Part shown: one piece after another, positions 15,890-24,386 of the stretch | Position numbering within the stretch: the stretch's first letter is position 1 | How the letters are laid out: every line of letters starts with the position of its first letter | NCBI GenBank assembly: GCA_964354135.1 | Contig: CAYGZA010000010.1 | Coordinates: forward strand, 1 to 45,462 | Direction: 5' to 3' | Length of the DNA: 45,462 bases | Source of the DNA: CAYGZA01 sp964354135 | GTDB lineage: Bacteria; Planctomycetota; Planctomycetia; Pirellulales; Thermoguttaceae | The notes under the pieces: model-generated | Databases searched by the model: none | Told to the model about the DNA's origin: nothing | The model's input: the letters and a program-made list of their open reading frames with translations, nothing else | Translations under genes and position numbers: made by a program

Positions 15890-17332
15890 TCACAACTCCC
15901 ACCCCTTCCGATACTCCCGCTTCACCATCCGGTTCAGCTCGGGCATATTGGTACACGTCATGTTCGCCCCGTCCCACTCGACCTTCTTGCCCAGCCCGGT
16001 CCGCTCGGCGAGGCAGCCGACGAAGATCATCTCCGTGAGCCGGGCGCCATATTCGAAATCGGAGCAGGCCTTCTTGCCCTCCTTGAAGGCGCGGAGGAAG
16101 TCGGCCTGGTGCGTGCCCTTCACGCGCGGGAGCTTCTTCTCCGGCACGGGGAACGCGCGATGCTGTTCCTCGGGGACGATCCGGGCGCTCTTGCACCAGT
16201 TGTCGCTGAACATGATTCCCTTATCGCCCACGTAGATCGTGCCGCCGTCGCCGAACTGGCGGTTGTACTTCTTCTCCATCTCCAGGGCGATCGGCGGCCG
16301 GTTCTGCGATTTCTCCATGTCGTCGCCCAGCTCCGTCTTGGGGTTGGCGGTCTTAGCCGCGCGGTAGCCATCGTACCAGAAGACCTTGACCGGCGGCAGC
16401 CGGGCACCGTCCGCAGGACGGTCGCGCGCCGGGAAATCCCAGCGGACCACGTTCACCAACGGGAAACGCTCATCGCTACCGCCGACCCGCTCCAGAGCCT
16501 CCGCGCCGCTCGGGCAGCCCAGGTTCAGGGCCCAGAACGGGCCGTCCAGGTTGTGGCAGCCCCAGTCGCCCAGCGAGCCGTCGCCGAACTCCCACCAGCT
16601 CCGCCACAGCGCCGGGTGCAACTCGGCGTGGTAGTCGCGGTACTGGGCCGGGCCGATCCACTCGTCCCAGTGCAGCCCTTTGGGGACGGGCCTGGTGGGC
16701 AGTCGCCCGCCGGTGCCGCCGCGGCCCGTCGGGGCCCAGGCATAGACCTCGGCGACGTTGCCGATCGCGCCGGACCATAGGTACTCGCACAGGCGGCGGA
16801 TGCCCTCGCCGCTATGCCCCTGGTTGCCCAACTGCGTGGTGACGTTCTGCTTCTTGGCCGCCTCGGCCATGATGCGGCATTCGTGGATCGAGTGGGCCAG
16901 CGGCTTCTCGCAGTAGACGCCTTTGCCCAGCTTCATGGCCATCATCGACGCGGTGGCGTGGTGGTGGTCCGGCGCGCAGATGAAGACCACGTCGATCTGT
17001 TTTCGCACCTCGTCGAGCATCTTGCGGTAGTCGAAGAACTTCCGGATCGAGTCGAACTTGACCTCCGGGTACTCGGCCAGCGTCTTCTGGGCCTTGGCGT
17101 ACTGCCGGTCGTCCACGTCCGCGAAGGCGACGATCCGCTCGCCCAGGCGGGCGATCTCGTTGACGCTGGCCGTGCCCTGGTTGGCACAGCCGATCACCGC
17201 GGTGCCGAGCTTCGAGTTGGGCGAAGCCTGGGCCAAGACGGCGGGAGCGCCGAAGAGTCGAGCTCCGGCCGCCGCGCCGGCGACAAGAGCGGTGTTTTTG
17301 AGCAACTTGCGACGATGGAAACGGGTGGTCAT
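15890..17332 (-). CDS. Tat-exported Gfo/Idh/MocA family oxidoreductase (copy D)
   Basis: 480 residues from the ATG at 17332 with GGAGAG about 9 nt upstream; a longer frame to 17368 is less likely. HRRKLLKNTALVAGAAAGAR is the Tat-type signal. TAVIGCANQGTASV and VAFADVDDRQYAK form the nucleotide-binding part. VVFICAPDHHHATA, YCEKPLAHSIHECRIM (catalytic Lys-Pro) and TQLGNQGHSGEGIRRL follow. GPAQYRDYHAELHPALW and FGDGSLGDWGCHNLDG are the C-domain landmarks. It is the first gene of the leftward pair D-C and is read divergently from the DUF1080 gene, so a shared control region at 17333-17529 is possible. Confidence 0.9.
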   Translation of the reverse strand: MTTRFHRRKLLKNTALVAGAAAGARLFGAPAVLAQASPNSKLGTAVIGCANQGTASVNEIARLGERIVAFADVDDRQYAKAQKTLAEYPEVKFDSIRKFFDYRKMLDEVRKQIDVVFICAPDHHHATASMMAMKLGKGVYCEKPLAHSIHECRIMAEAAKKQNVTTQLGNQGHSGEGIRRLCEYLWSGAIGNVAEVYAWAPTGRGGTGGRLPTRPVPKGLHWDEWIGPAQYRDYHAELHPALWRSWWEFGDGSLGDWGCHNLDGPFWALNLGCPSGAEALERVGGSDERFPLVNVVRWDFPARDRPADGARLPPVKVFWYDGYRAAKTANPKTELGDDMEKSQNRPPIALEMEKKYNRQFGDGGTIYVGDKGIMFSDNWCKSARIVPEEQHRAFPVPEKKLPRVKGTHQADFLRAFKEGKKACSDFEYGARLTEMIFVGCLAERTGLGKKVEWDGANMTCTNMPELNRMVKREYRKGWEL

Positions 17333-17474
17333 GGCAGGGCTCTCCGGGTAGGAGTCCAATTGTGGCACGTCGGTTTATCCATAGAAAGACTCTGCCGCAG
17401 TCCGCCCAATGCCCAGGGGTTGCCTGGGCGTTCGCCGGGCGGGTCCCAGTATTGTACTGTCCGGCGGTCCTGTC

Positions 17475-17483
17475 TGCTATAAT
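17475..17483 (+). promoter_or_regulatory. Extended -10 promoter for the DUF1080 gene
   Basis: TGCTATAAT is a perfect extended -10 (TGn plus TATAAT). The best -35-like hexamer, TTGTAC, is 20 bp upstream, which is long, so recognition would rest on the extended -10. The expected start is about 40 nt before the ATG at 17530. Confidence 0.5.
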
Positions 17484-17529
17484 CCCAGGACTGGTCAGAA
17501 ACAACGAGATTCCACCGCGGAGGTCAACC

Positions 17530-18375
17530 ATGAGAAGCTTGCCAAGGGGTTCCAACCGAGTGAGATCCGTTTTCGGGCGGGCTGGGATCATCGCCGTCGC
17601 CGCGGCAATTCTGACGGGATACTTGTGCCTGGCGGCGGAGCCGAAGAAACCCGCCGTCGAGTACGGCTACGACGACGCGCCCTTTCTGCCCAATTCGCCG
17701 TGGAGGGTCCACGACCGGAAGCGGCCGCAGCCGCCGATGGTCAATCCCGGGACCGCGGGCATGACCCTGCAGCCTGCCGTGCCGCCGTCCGACGCGATTG
17801 TGCTGTTCGACGGCAAGGACCTTTCGCAATGGGAAGGCGGAAAGCCGGAGGGAGTCGAAAACGGCTGCATCAACATCCTTAAGACGGGCCAACTGCAGAG
17901 CAAGCAGCACTTCGGCGATTGCCAGCTCCACGTCGAATGGGCCACGCCGGCAAGGGCCGACGGCGGCGCCATGAGCTGGGGGAATAGCGGCGTGCTCATG
18001 CTCGGCAAGTACGAGGTCCAGATCATCGAATCCCACGACAGCCACATCTACGCCGATGGCAACGCCGGATCGCTCTACGGGCAGTATCCGGCGATGGTCA
18101 ACCCGGCCTGCAAGCCCGGCCAGTGGCAGACCTTCGACATCGTCTTCACAGCCCCGAAGTTCGAGGGCGACAAGGTGGTCAAGCCGGCGTACTTCACGGT
18201 CTTCTACAATGGCGTGCTGGTGCAGTACCACAAGGCGTCGCTGGGGCCGATGAAGCACAAAGTGCTGGCTACTTACGACTCGAAGGAGTCGAAGGGGCCG
18301 ATCGCCCTGCAGCAGCACGGCTCGGCCGTGCGGTTCCGCAACATCTGGGTCCGGCCGCTGAAGCTGGACGAATAG
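17530..18375 (+). CDS. Secreted DUF1080 (3-keto-disaccharide hydrolase-type) protein
   Basis: 281 residues from the ATG at 17530, with GGAGG 8 nt upstream. The N-terminal signal (VFGRAGIIAVAAAILTGYLC, ending near LAAEP) has a Cys that might be lipidated, though the lipobox is poor. The body is the LamG-like jelly roll of PF06439: AIVLFDGKDLSQWEGG, GDCQLHVEWATP, NSGVLMLGKYEVQIIESH, GQWQTFDIVFTAPKF, FYNGVLVQYHKASLGP, GPIALQQHGSAVRFRNIWVRPL. Characterised members cleave 3-keto-glycosides. Placement beside two exported Gfo/Idh/MocA oxidoreductases supports a periplasmic 3-keto-sugar route (inference). Confidence 0.9.
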   Translation: MRSLPRGSNRVRSVFGRAGIIAVAAAILTGYLCLAAEPKKPAVEYGYDDAPFLPNSPWRVHDRKRPQPPMVNPGTAGMTLQPAVPPSDAIVLFDGKDLSQWEGGKPEGVENGCINILKTGQLQSKQHFGDCQLHVEWATPARADGGAMSWGNSGVLMLGKYEVQIIESHDSHIYADGNAGSLYGQYPAMVNPACKPGQWQTFDIVFTAPKFEGDKVVKPAYFTVFYNGVLVQYHKASLGPMKHKVLATYDSKESKGPIALQQHGSAVRFRNIWVRPLKLDE

Positions 18376-18410
18376 AGCCGCCTTGACGTTTCCCTGCAAG
18401 TAACCCCCTA

Positions 18411-18438
18411 AAGCCCACGGGTTGCTACCCGTGGGCTT
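18411..18438. repeat. Perfect 12-bp-stem palindrome
   Basis: AAGCCCACGGGT (18411-18422), a TGCT loop, and ACCCGTGGGCTT (18427-18438). It lies in the 74-bp spacer between the DUF1080 gene and the C69 peptidase gene. No T-run follows, so it is not a typical intrinsic terminator; it looks like a dispersed palindromic repeat. Confidence 0.85.
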
Positions 18439-18449
18439 GGAACTCGACC

Positions 18450-19886
18450 ATGCGATTCAAAGGGTTGTTGAGGATTACCGTAGTCGTCCTCTTGGCCTGT
18501 CACGCCCGCGGGGCTTGGGGCTGCTACGCCGTCGTCGTAGGGCGCAGCGCATCGGCCGACGGCTCGGTCTTGGTGGGCCACCTGGAGCAGAACTACGGGC
18601 GACGGGTGCTGAACTTCCGCCGCGTCGAGCGGCAGCAGTTCCTCGAAGGCTCCGTGGTGCGGCTGAGGCGGGGCGCAGCGCTGCCCCAGGCTGCCGAAAC
18701 CGCGGCCGTCCTCTGGATGCAAAACCCCGGGCTCGAATTCAGCGACACGTATCTGAACGAACACGGCGTGGCCATCGTCAGCGACGGCTGCCCCACGCGA
18801 GAAGATGACTACCCGACGCTGGTCCGCCGCGGTGAGATCCGCGACGGCGGGATCGGCTTCATGCTGCGGCGCCTGATCGCCCAGCGGGCACGATCGGCGC
18901 GGCAGGGGGTCGAGACCGCGGGTCATTTGCTGGAGCGGTTTGGGTACGTCGATTCCGGTCGGACTTACGTGATTGCCGATCCGCAGGAGGCATGGCTCTT
19001 GGCCGTGGTCCGCGGCCGCCAGTGGGTGGCCTGCCGGGTGCCCGACGACGCCCTGGTGCTCTTGCCCAACGTCCACGTTATCGGGGACGTGAAGTTGGAG
19101 GATCGGGCCAACTGCCTGGCATCGCCTCGCTTGATCGACTACGCGGTGAGCCGGGGGTGGTTCGACCCTAAGGCCGGCAAGCCGTTCCATTTTGCCAAGG
19201 CGTATTCGGCGGTGCGCGACGAGGCGCCCGACCCGCGGCAATGGCGGGGGCAACTGTTGGCGACCGGGCGTCGCGAGCCTTGGCCGCCGACCCGGCCGCT
19301 CCCTTTCTCCATCCAGCCGGCGCGCAAGATGACTGTTGCCGTGGTGATGGCCATCCTCCGCGATACCCAGGGGCCCGTGCCGCTTAGCACGCCGCAGACG
19401 CAGGAAGGGGCCGTCTTTCAGCTCCGTGGCGACATGCCGCCCGGGATCGGTTGCATCTACTGGCGGGCCACGGCCGAGCCGGCCACGAGCGTACTGACGC
19501 CGTGGTACCTGGGCATCACTGCCACGCCAAGCGACTACTGTTGCCCGGTGGACATCAACACGCAATTGAGCCTGGAGTACCACTTCCAGCCGCCGCCCGG
19601 CACATTCGATCGCGACCCGAAGCTGGCCTGGTGGGTCTTCAAGGACCTGCAAGACGTGATGCACCAAGACTATTCCGCACGGATCCAACGGGTGCGCCGG
19701 GCGTGGGCGGAAATGGAGCGGCGGATCCTGGCCGATCAGGACGCAGTGGAGAAAAAGGCAGTCGCGCTTTGGAAGACCGATCCCGCGGCGGCGCGGACGT
19801 TTCTCACGCAGTATTGCGCCGACTTGGCGGCAGCCGCGCGCCAGGAGGCCGGGAGGCTAATCGCGGTCTTCGGCGGCCCCAGGTAG
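18450..19886 (+). CDS. Exported C69-family dipeptidase (PepD/secernin-like)
   Basis: 478 residues. The signal peptide (LLRITVVVLLACHARGAWG) ends directly before Cys25, which would become the N-terminal nucleophile of an Ntn-hydrolase (GCYAVVVGRSASADGSVLVGH). This is the standard C69 arrangement. NEHGVAIVSDGC, TAGHLLERFGYVDSG, YVIADPQEAWLLAVVRGRQWVACRVPDD and DDALVLLPNVHVIGD are family landmarks. MTVAVVMAILRDTQ and IGCIYWRATAEPATSVLTPWYLG form the C-terminal half. It cleaves dipeptides with broad specificity outside the cytoplasm. The SD sequence is weak (GGAA). It may be cotranscribed with DUF1080, although a 12-bp hairpin separates them. Confidence 0.88.
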   Translation: MRFKGLLRITVVVLLACHARGAWGCYAVVVGRSASADGSVLVGHLEQNYGRRVLNFRRVERQQFLEGSVVRLRRGAALPQAAETAAVLWMQNPGLEFSDTYLNEHGVAIVSDGCPTREDDYPTLVRRGEIRDGGIGFMLRRLIAQRARSARQGVETAGHLLERFGYVDSGRTYVIADPQEAWLLAVVRGRQWVACRVPDDALVLLPNVHVIGDVKLEDRANCLASPRLIDYAVSRGWFDPKAGKPFHFAKAYSAVRDEAPDPRQWRGQLLATGRREPWPPTRPLPFSIQPARKMTVAVVMAILRDTQGPVPLSTPQTQEGAVFQLRGDMPPGIGCIYWRATAEPATSVLTPWYLGITATPSDYCCPVDINTQLSLEYHFQPPPGTFDRDPKLAWWVFKDLQDVMHQDYSARIQRVRRAWAEMERRILADQDAVEKKAVALWKTDPAAARTFLTQYCADLAAAARQEAGRLIAVFGGPR

Positions 19887-19981
19887 TACGCACGACACGC
19901 GGCACGGCCATTCTACCCGTGGTCTTGCGGTGGGAATCGCGGGCAGAACTCAACGGCAAGCGGCAGCCGCTACCGGGGACC

Positions 19982-20758
19982 TTAGGGCTCGGGCGGATGG
20001 TGGCGCGCGATCAAGAGGTCGTAGACCCAGCCGCCCAGAACGCCGCCCAACAACGGCCCGACGATCGGCACCCACCACCAGCCATGGCCGGCGCGGAAGA
20101 CCTCGCTTCCCCAGCCGGCCAAGAAGGTGAAAAGCCGTGGCCCCAAGTCGCGGGCCGGGTTGATCGCGTAACCGGAGTTGTAGCCGAAGGTCATGCCGAT
20201 CACCAGCACCACCATTCCGATCAAGAGCGGCGCCAGGTTGGCGGCGGGGGCGCGGTTGCGGGTGTCGGTCAGGGCGAAGATGCAGAGCAGCAATAGCGCC
20301 GTGCCGACGACCTGGTCGATCAGGCCCCCGGGCAGCGGCGAAAGGAAAGGCTGGGGGTAGGTCGCCCAGATGTGGGCGGTGCCATGCGACCCGAGGACTT
20401 GCCGCGTGCCGCCGTCGAAGCTCTTGAGGGCGTCGAAGTAGGTGACGTAGACGACCGCCGAGGCCGCAAAGGCCCCGGCCAGTTGCGCCAGGCTGTAGGG
20501 CGCCACCTTCGGCCAGGGGAAGCGGCGAAGCGCGGCCAGGGCAACCGTCACCGCCGGATTGAGGTGCGCCCCGGAGACCCCGCCGGCCACGTAAACGCCC
20601 ATCGTCACGCCGAGGGCCCAGCCGAGGTTGATCGACAGGTACTCGCCGCTCGTATGGCCGCTGAGCGTGACCTGCGCGACGGAGGCGCAGCCGAAGACGA
20701 TCAGCACGAAGGTGCCCAAGAACTCCGCCGCCATTTCCCTCGCCGCCGGCCGCAGCAT
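19982..20758 (-). CDS. glpF: Aquaglyceroporin, MIP family
   Basis: 258 residues from the ATG at 20758 with GAGG upstream; a longer frame to 20833 is possible. The two NPA half-helices are SGAHLNPAVTVA and GYAINPARDLGPR. The Asp after the second NPA-Arg is typical of glycerol-conducting rather than water-selective members. MAAEFLGTFVLIVFGC starts helix 1, and six hydrophobic helices are visible. It facilitates passive glycerol or small-polyol uptake through the inner membrane. No glycerol kinase or dehydrogenase gene is nearby. It is convergent with the C69 gene, with 95 bp between them. Confidence 0.92.
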   Translation of the reverse strand: MLRPAAREMAAEFLGTFVLIVFGCASVAQVTLSGHTSGEYLSINLGWALGVTMGVYVAGGVSGAHLNPAVTVALAALRRFPWPKVAPYSLAQLAGAFAASAVVYVTYFDALKSFDGGTRQVLGSHGTAHIWATYPQPFLSPLPGGLIDQVVGTALLLLCIFALTDTRNRAPAANLAPLLIGMVVLVIGMTFGYNSGYAINPARDLGPRLFTFLAGWGSEVFRAGHGWWWVPIVGPLLGGVLGGWVYDLLIARHHPPEP

Positions 20759-20867
20759 GATCTCGCCTCGCTCTTGAGTGCTCGTGCCCACCCAGGTGAA
20801 GACGATTGTGGCGCACCGGGCGGTAAGGATCAAGGAGCGGCCGCGTGGCGAAAGACCATGAGGCAGA

Positions 20868-23570
20868 CTACCGCTTGTCTACCTTGTCCCAGTCGGTGGG
20901 CTGGTTGTCGTCTTTCATGATCAGCAGTCGCAGGATGTCCTGGGGCATATCGCTGCGGAAGGACCGCACCGACGCATCGCACAAGGCGGCGAGGAAAGTA
21001 CCCGTGGAGAACCCGCCCAACTGCGGAACCGGCTTATCGGGATCGAAGGGGATGTCCTCCGGCTTGGTCCAGGGGATGTCGCGCTTTGCCTCGACGAGCA
21101 TGATCGTGTTGCTCGTGCCATCGATGATTTCGCTGAACGATGTGCCTTCTTTGGATCCGAAGACGCTTCGCGGCCCGACCAGGGCGAAGTACGCCGCGCT
21201 GGTCGAGTTGGCCGGCTCCGTCGGCGAGCGGAACATCGCCGGGATCTTGTCCAACAGCTTGCCGTTGTTCGGTCCGTCCCACGGCTCGTCGAAGCGGTAT
21301 TGGTCGTAAAGGTCCTTCCGCTCGAGGTAGGGGAGCAGGGCCACGCGCCAGCTATAGGGCGTCTTGCCGTCCGGGCCGTAGAGCACTGCCGGCGGGAAGT
21401 GCTTGTACGAGTCGGCGTAGTTGTGCATCGCTATGGCGAGCTGCTTGAGGTTGTTCATCGACTGAGCCCGCATGGCCGCCGCGCGGGCCGCAATGATCGA
21501 CTGCACGAAAGTGTCCAGCAGTTCCTTGCGCACCTCGACAGAAGTCTCCAACCGCACCCCGTCCCCCTCCTGGTGAATCTTCAGGTTGGCCAGAAGCCGG
21601 TCGGCGGCGTCAAGCGCTGTGAGGGCCGCCGGACGCTCCCGCTCCGGCATCGCTTGGACCTGCGTGCGGGTGTTCTTGGCGGTGTTTTGGGCGAGGGTCT
21701 TCATTGCCTCGAGCGTCCCATGCACCCTCACGGCCGCGTCGGCGTCCTTGGCGCCGAGCGAGGCGTGAACGGCGAGCCGGTCGTCGAGCCGCGCCCCGCC
21801 GGCCAACCAAGCGGTCTCTTCCCAAAGCGGAGAAAACGGCGCGAGCGTCATCATTGGCCCGGCGCGCTCTGGAATCCACTTCATCTCGCGCCGCATCGTC
21901 GCCGCGTCGGCCGCCACGACGAAGTGATCGCCCCGGAACGAGTCCCACGCCTTGGCGGGCAGCCACTTGGGGAGAACTCCACGCTTACCGGACATGTAGC
22001 CGACCAGTGACGCTTCCGAGCCCGCGGTCACCAGGGTGCGATCATCATACGCCAGGGCAACACTGGTTTGGGGAGGGCGAGGCAGGTACATTTTCCTCCC
22101 CTCGTAGTCCTTGACTGTCGCATTGGCAAACTCTTCCTGCATGAACTTCGCGGGCAGAGGCTTGAGGCAATGAAACACCACCACCTCCCGCGGCCCGATT
22201 GGGACAGCAGGCTCGGGCAAGATCATGGTAATCTGGCGCAGATCGGTTAGGCGGGTCCCTTTGGGAACCACGTTGTTTGGGGAATCCTCCAACAGCTTCG
22301 CCAATTCGGCCAGTTCCGGCCGGGCACAGGCTGCCGCCGGCCGCATGATTATGAAGGATGCGGCGTTCTCGATCAGGAACGTCGTGTCGATCGTGTCGAC
22401 GGCCGCGGTGTCGGCGGACGTGAAGCTCGGTTTCGTTGGATCGTCGGCCAGAGCGGGTCCGGGGCCGGCCGGTCCGCGCAGACCGGCCACCAACAGCCCG
22501 CAGGCCGCCACCGCGGCGACGATGCCGATTCTCAGCGGCCGCGAGAGCCGCTCGAAACGCAGCCTGGAATCCCGCAACATGGCAATCCTCCTCAGAAAAG
22601 TGGTTCTCGTAGGCAGAAAGGTCCGCGCCGGCCAGGCCAGCGCCCGGTCTTGTTGGCGGAGGGCAAGTTCCGCAATCGTGACAAGATATCTCCGCTGGCC
22701 GCCGGAGACGTCGGCGGCCGCTGCGTCGGCGGCCAGCTCCTGCTCCAGCCGCAGCCGGCCCATCAGCCAGTGCAGCAGCGGGTGATAGAAGTGGAGCACC
22801 ACGCCGAGCTGCCCGCCGAGGACCGCCAGGAAATCGTTGCGGCGCACGTGGGCCATCTCGTGGGCCAGCACCGCCCGGCGCTGGTCCGAGGTCCAGGTCA
22901 CCCACTCTGGCGGCAAGAGGATGCTCGGGCGCCGCCAGCCGATCGTGGCCGCCGTGACCAGATCGTCCGACTGGCGGAGCTCGACCCGCCGCCGGCAGCC
23001 CAACTCTGCCCGCAGCTCGTTGACCAGCGCCACCAGGCCGGCATCGTCCACCGGCCGGCTTCGGGCCCGATGCCACCGGACGGCCAGGATGCCGAGCACG
23101 AGCCAGACGATCCCGCCGGCCATTGCGGTCAGGACGAGGACGGCAATCACGGCCGGCCACCTCCACGCACTGGTCTCCGAGGCCGGCTGCGTCTGGGACA
23201 GCTCCTCCAGCAGCCCGCGCCAGAACAGGGCGGCGGTAGAGAGGCTGGAATCCTGCTTGCCCTGCGGCCGGTCTTGCAACGACCGACCGTCCGCGAGCGC
23301 GATCGGGTCATTCTGCCCACTCGAAGCCGACGCCCCATCGGGCACCGCTCTTGCCGACGCCGAAGGCGCCCCCGCGTCCAGCGACCACCGCGGCCAAGGG
23401 CTCAATGCCAAGGCCGAGAGGACCACGACCGCCAGCAGGCCGCTCAGGGCAACCGGGGCTCCCGCGGTGGGGCGGACCTTTCGCACGATCAGGTACAAGG
23501 CTCCCGACAGCACGCCCATGACCGTGACTTGGACGATGCACCACACCAAGGCAATCCCGATGGCGTTCAT
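20868..23570 (-). CDS. BlaR1-like M56 metallopeptidase fused to a DUF1559 module
   Basis: 900 residues. Two hydrophobic segments near the N-terminus and one at about 140-165 precede a cytoplasmic M56 domain: HEMAH at about 237-241 (zinc HExxH) and LEQELAADAAAA as the third-ligand region. A membrane segment follows (about 375-395). The rest should be extracytoplasmic and ends in a DUF1559-like module (MNNLKQLAIAMHNYADSYKHFPPA, SWRVALLPYLE, LCDASVRSFRSDM), normally found in pilin-like planctomycete proteins with an N-terminal methylation motif, here absent. It overlaps the BlaI gene by ATGA. By analogy with BlaR1 it could sense an external signal through the C-terminal part and cleave BlaI. Confidence 0.87.
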   Translation of the reverse strand: MNAIGIALVWCIVQVTVMGVLSGALYLIVRKVRPTAGAPVALSGLLAVVVLSALALSPWPRWSLDAGAPSASARAVPDGASASSGQNDPIALADGRSLQDRPQGKQDSSLSTAALFWRGLLEELSQTQPASETSAWRWPAVIAVLVLTAMAGGIVWLVLGILAVRWHRARSRPVDDAGLVALVNELRAELGCRRRVELRQSDDLVTAATIGWRRPSILLPPEWVTWTSDQRRAVLAHEMAHVRRNDFLAVLGGQLGVVLHFYHPLLHWLMGRLRLEQELAADAAAADVSGGQRRYLVTIAELALRQQDRALAWPARTFLPTRTTFLRRIAMLRDSRLRFERLSRPLRIGIVAAVAACGLLVAGLRGPAGPGPALADDPTKPSFTSADTAAVDTIDTTFLIENAASFIIMRPAAACARPELAELAKLLEDSPNNVVPKGTRLTDLRQITMILPEPAVPIGPREVVVFHCLKPLPAKFMQEEFANATVKDYEGRKMYLPRPPQTSVALAYDDRTLVTAGSEASLVGYMSGKRGVLPKWLPAKAWDSFRGDHFVVAADAATMRREMKWIPERAGPMMTLAPFSPLWEETAWLAGGARLDDRLAVHASLGAKDADAAVRVHGTLEAMKTLAQNTAKNTRTQVQAMPERERPAALTALDAADRLLANLKIHQEGDGVRLETSVEVRKELLDTFVQSIIAARAAAMRAQSMNNLKQLAIAMHNYADSYKHFPPAVLYGPDGKTPYSWRVALLPYLERKDLYDQYRFDEPWDGPNNGKLLDKIPAMFRSPTEPANSTSAAYFALVGPRSVFGSKEGTSFSEIIDGTSNTIMLVEAKRDIPWTKPEDIPFDPDKPVPQLGGFSTGTFLAALCDASVRSFRSDMPQDILRLLIMKDDNQPTDWDKVDKR

Positions 23571-23950
23571 CGCTGTTTCTCCCGGAGGATCGACTCCAGC
23601 ATGGCCCGCTCCTTGGCCGAGAGTCTCCGCTCTTCCAGCAAGCGGAGCAGCAACTGCTCCCGCGAGCCGCGAAAAACCCGTTGGACCATGTCGCCCAGCA
23701 GATTGCGGGAGACGTCTTCAAACGATCGCACCGGGCGGTACTGGAACGGCCGCTCGCTGTTGGTTTGTTCCAGAAAGTCCTTCTCCGCGAGGATGCGGAC
23801 CAGGGTGGCCACGGTGGTGTAGGCCAGGTCGCGGCCGGACTCGGCCAACTGGTCGCGGACCTCGGCCACGGTCGACCGGCCGCGGCTCCAGAAGACGTGC
23901 ATGAGTTCCAGCTCGCGCTCGGTGAGTTCTTTGGCGGGGGGGCGTGCCAT
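23567..23950 (-). CDS. BlaI/MecI/CopY-family transcriptional repressor
   Basis: 127 residues from the ATG at 23950 with GGGAGA upstream. The winged helix is ELTERELELMHVFWSRGRST then VAEVRDQLAESGRDLAYTTV, with ATLVRILAEKDFL as the recognition and wing region, and a C-terminal dimerisation part (LLGDMVQRVFRGSREQLLLR). Length and layout are normal for BlaI. Its stop overlaps the M56 start by 4 nt (ATGA), so the pair is one operon. The promoter at 24105-24132 lies about 155 bp upstream. BlaI members repress their own operon until cleaved by the M56 partner. Confidence 0.92.
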   Translation of the reverse strand: MARPPAKELTERELELMHVFWSRGRSTVAEVRDQLAESGRDLAYTTVATLVRILAEKDFLEQTNSERPFQYRPVRSFEDVSRNLLGDMVQRVFRGSREQLLLRLLEERRLSAKERAMLESILREKQR

Positions 23951-24104
23951 AGCGTAGGGTCTCCCTGGGTCGGCGGCGCACGGCGACCGCCTCCGCCCGC
24001 CAGTCACACCCCACGCAGTCCGCGTCCCGGGCTGCCGGCCAGGGGCGGGAGGGAAGGCGGAGAGACCGATCCGCGCCGACTTCTGGTTTCTTAGATTTGG
24101 TTTT

Positions 24105-24132
24105 ATAGTAGCAGACTGGCGGCGCGTGTCAA
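24105..24132 (-). promoter_or_regulatory. Sigma-70 promoter of the blaI-M56 operon
   Basis: Read leftward: TTGACA (24132-24127), a 16-bp spacer, TACTAT (24110-24105) and an A-rich run. It is among the most AT-rich short stretches nearby. CTACTATA resembles half of the TACA/TGTA-type operators bound by BlaI, but a full palindrome was not found. The leader to 23951 has no gene. Confidence 0.6.
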
Positions 24133-24220
24133 GGGCCTGTTTCAAAGAATCCTGGTTCGTCCGGAGCAGCGGTGCGCCGGGTTCGAGACGTGGCGACAAG
24201 TCACCCATTTTGGGGAAGCA

Positions 24221-24328
24221 CGGGTGCCTCTTCTCTGTTCCTCGAACCGCCGAATCGGCTTGGATGACTGGACCTACGACAATGGCTCGATGGCACGCAC
24301 TGCCGCAGAAACAGAGAAGAGGAACCCG
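24221..24328. repeat. 108-bp element with 19-bp inverted ends
   Basis: The arms 24221-24239 and 24310-24328 are reverse complements with one mismatch over 19 bp and enclose 70 bp. It lies in the gene-free stretch 24133-24386, between the blaI promoter and the 3' end of the restriction-modification gene. No credible reading frame was found. It could be a MITE relic or a bidirectional terminator-like structure. Confidence 0.65.
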
Positions 24329-24386
24329 TACTCCCCTGAACCACCCAGCCGTGCACCCTTCCCTCGACCGTGATCGAGCCGGCCGC

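Noticed and set aside
18411..18438. Perfect 12-bp hairpin considered as the terminator of the DUF1080 gene
   Set aside because: No T-run follows on either strand, and it lies 12 bp before the C69 start. It looks more like a dispersed palindromic repeat.
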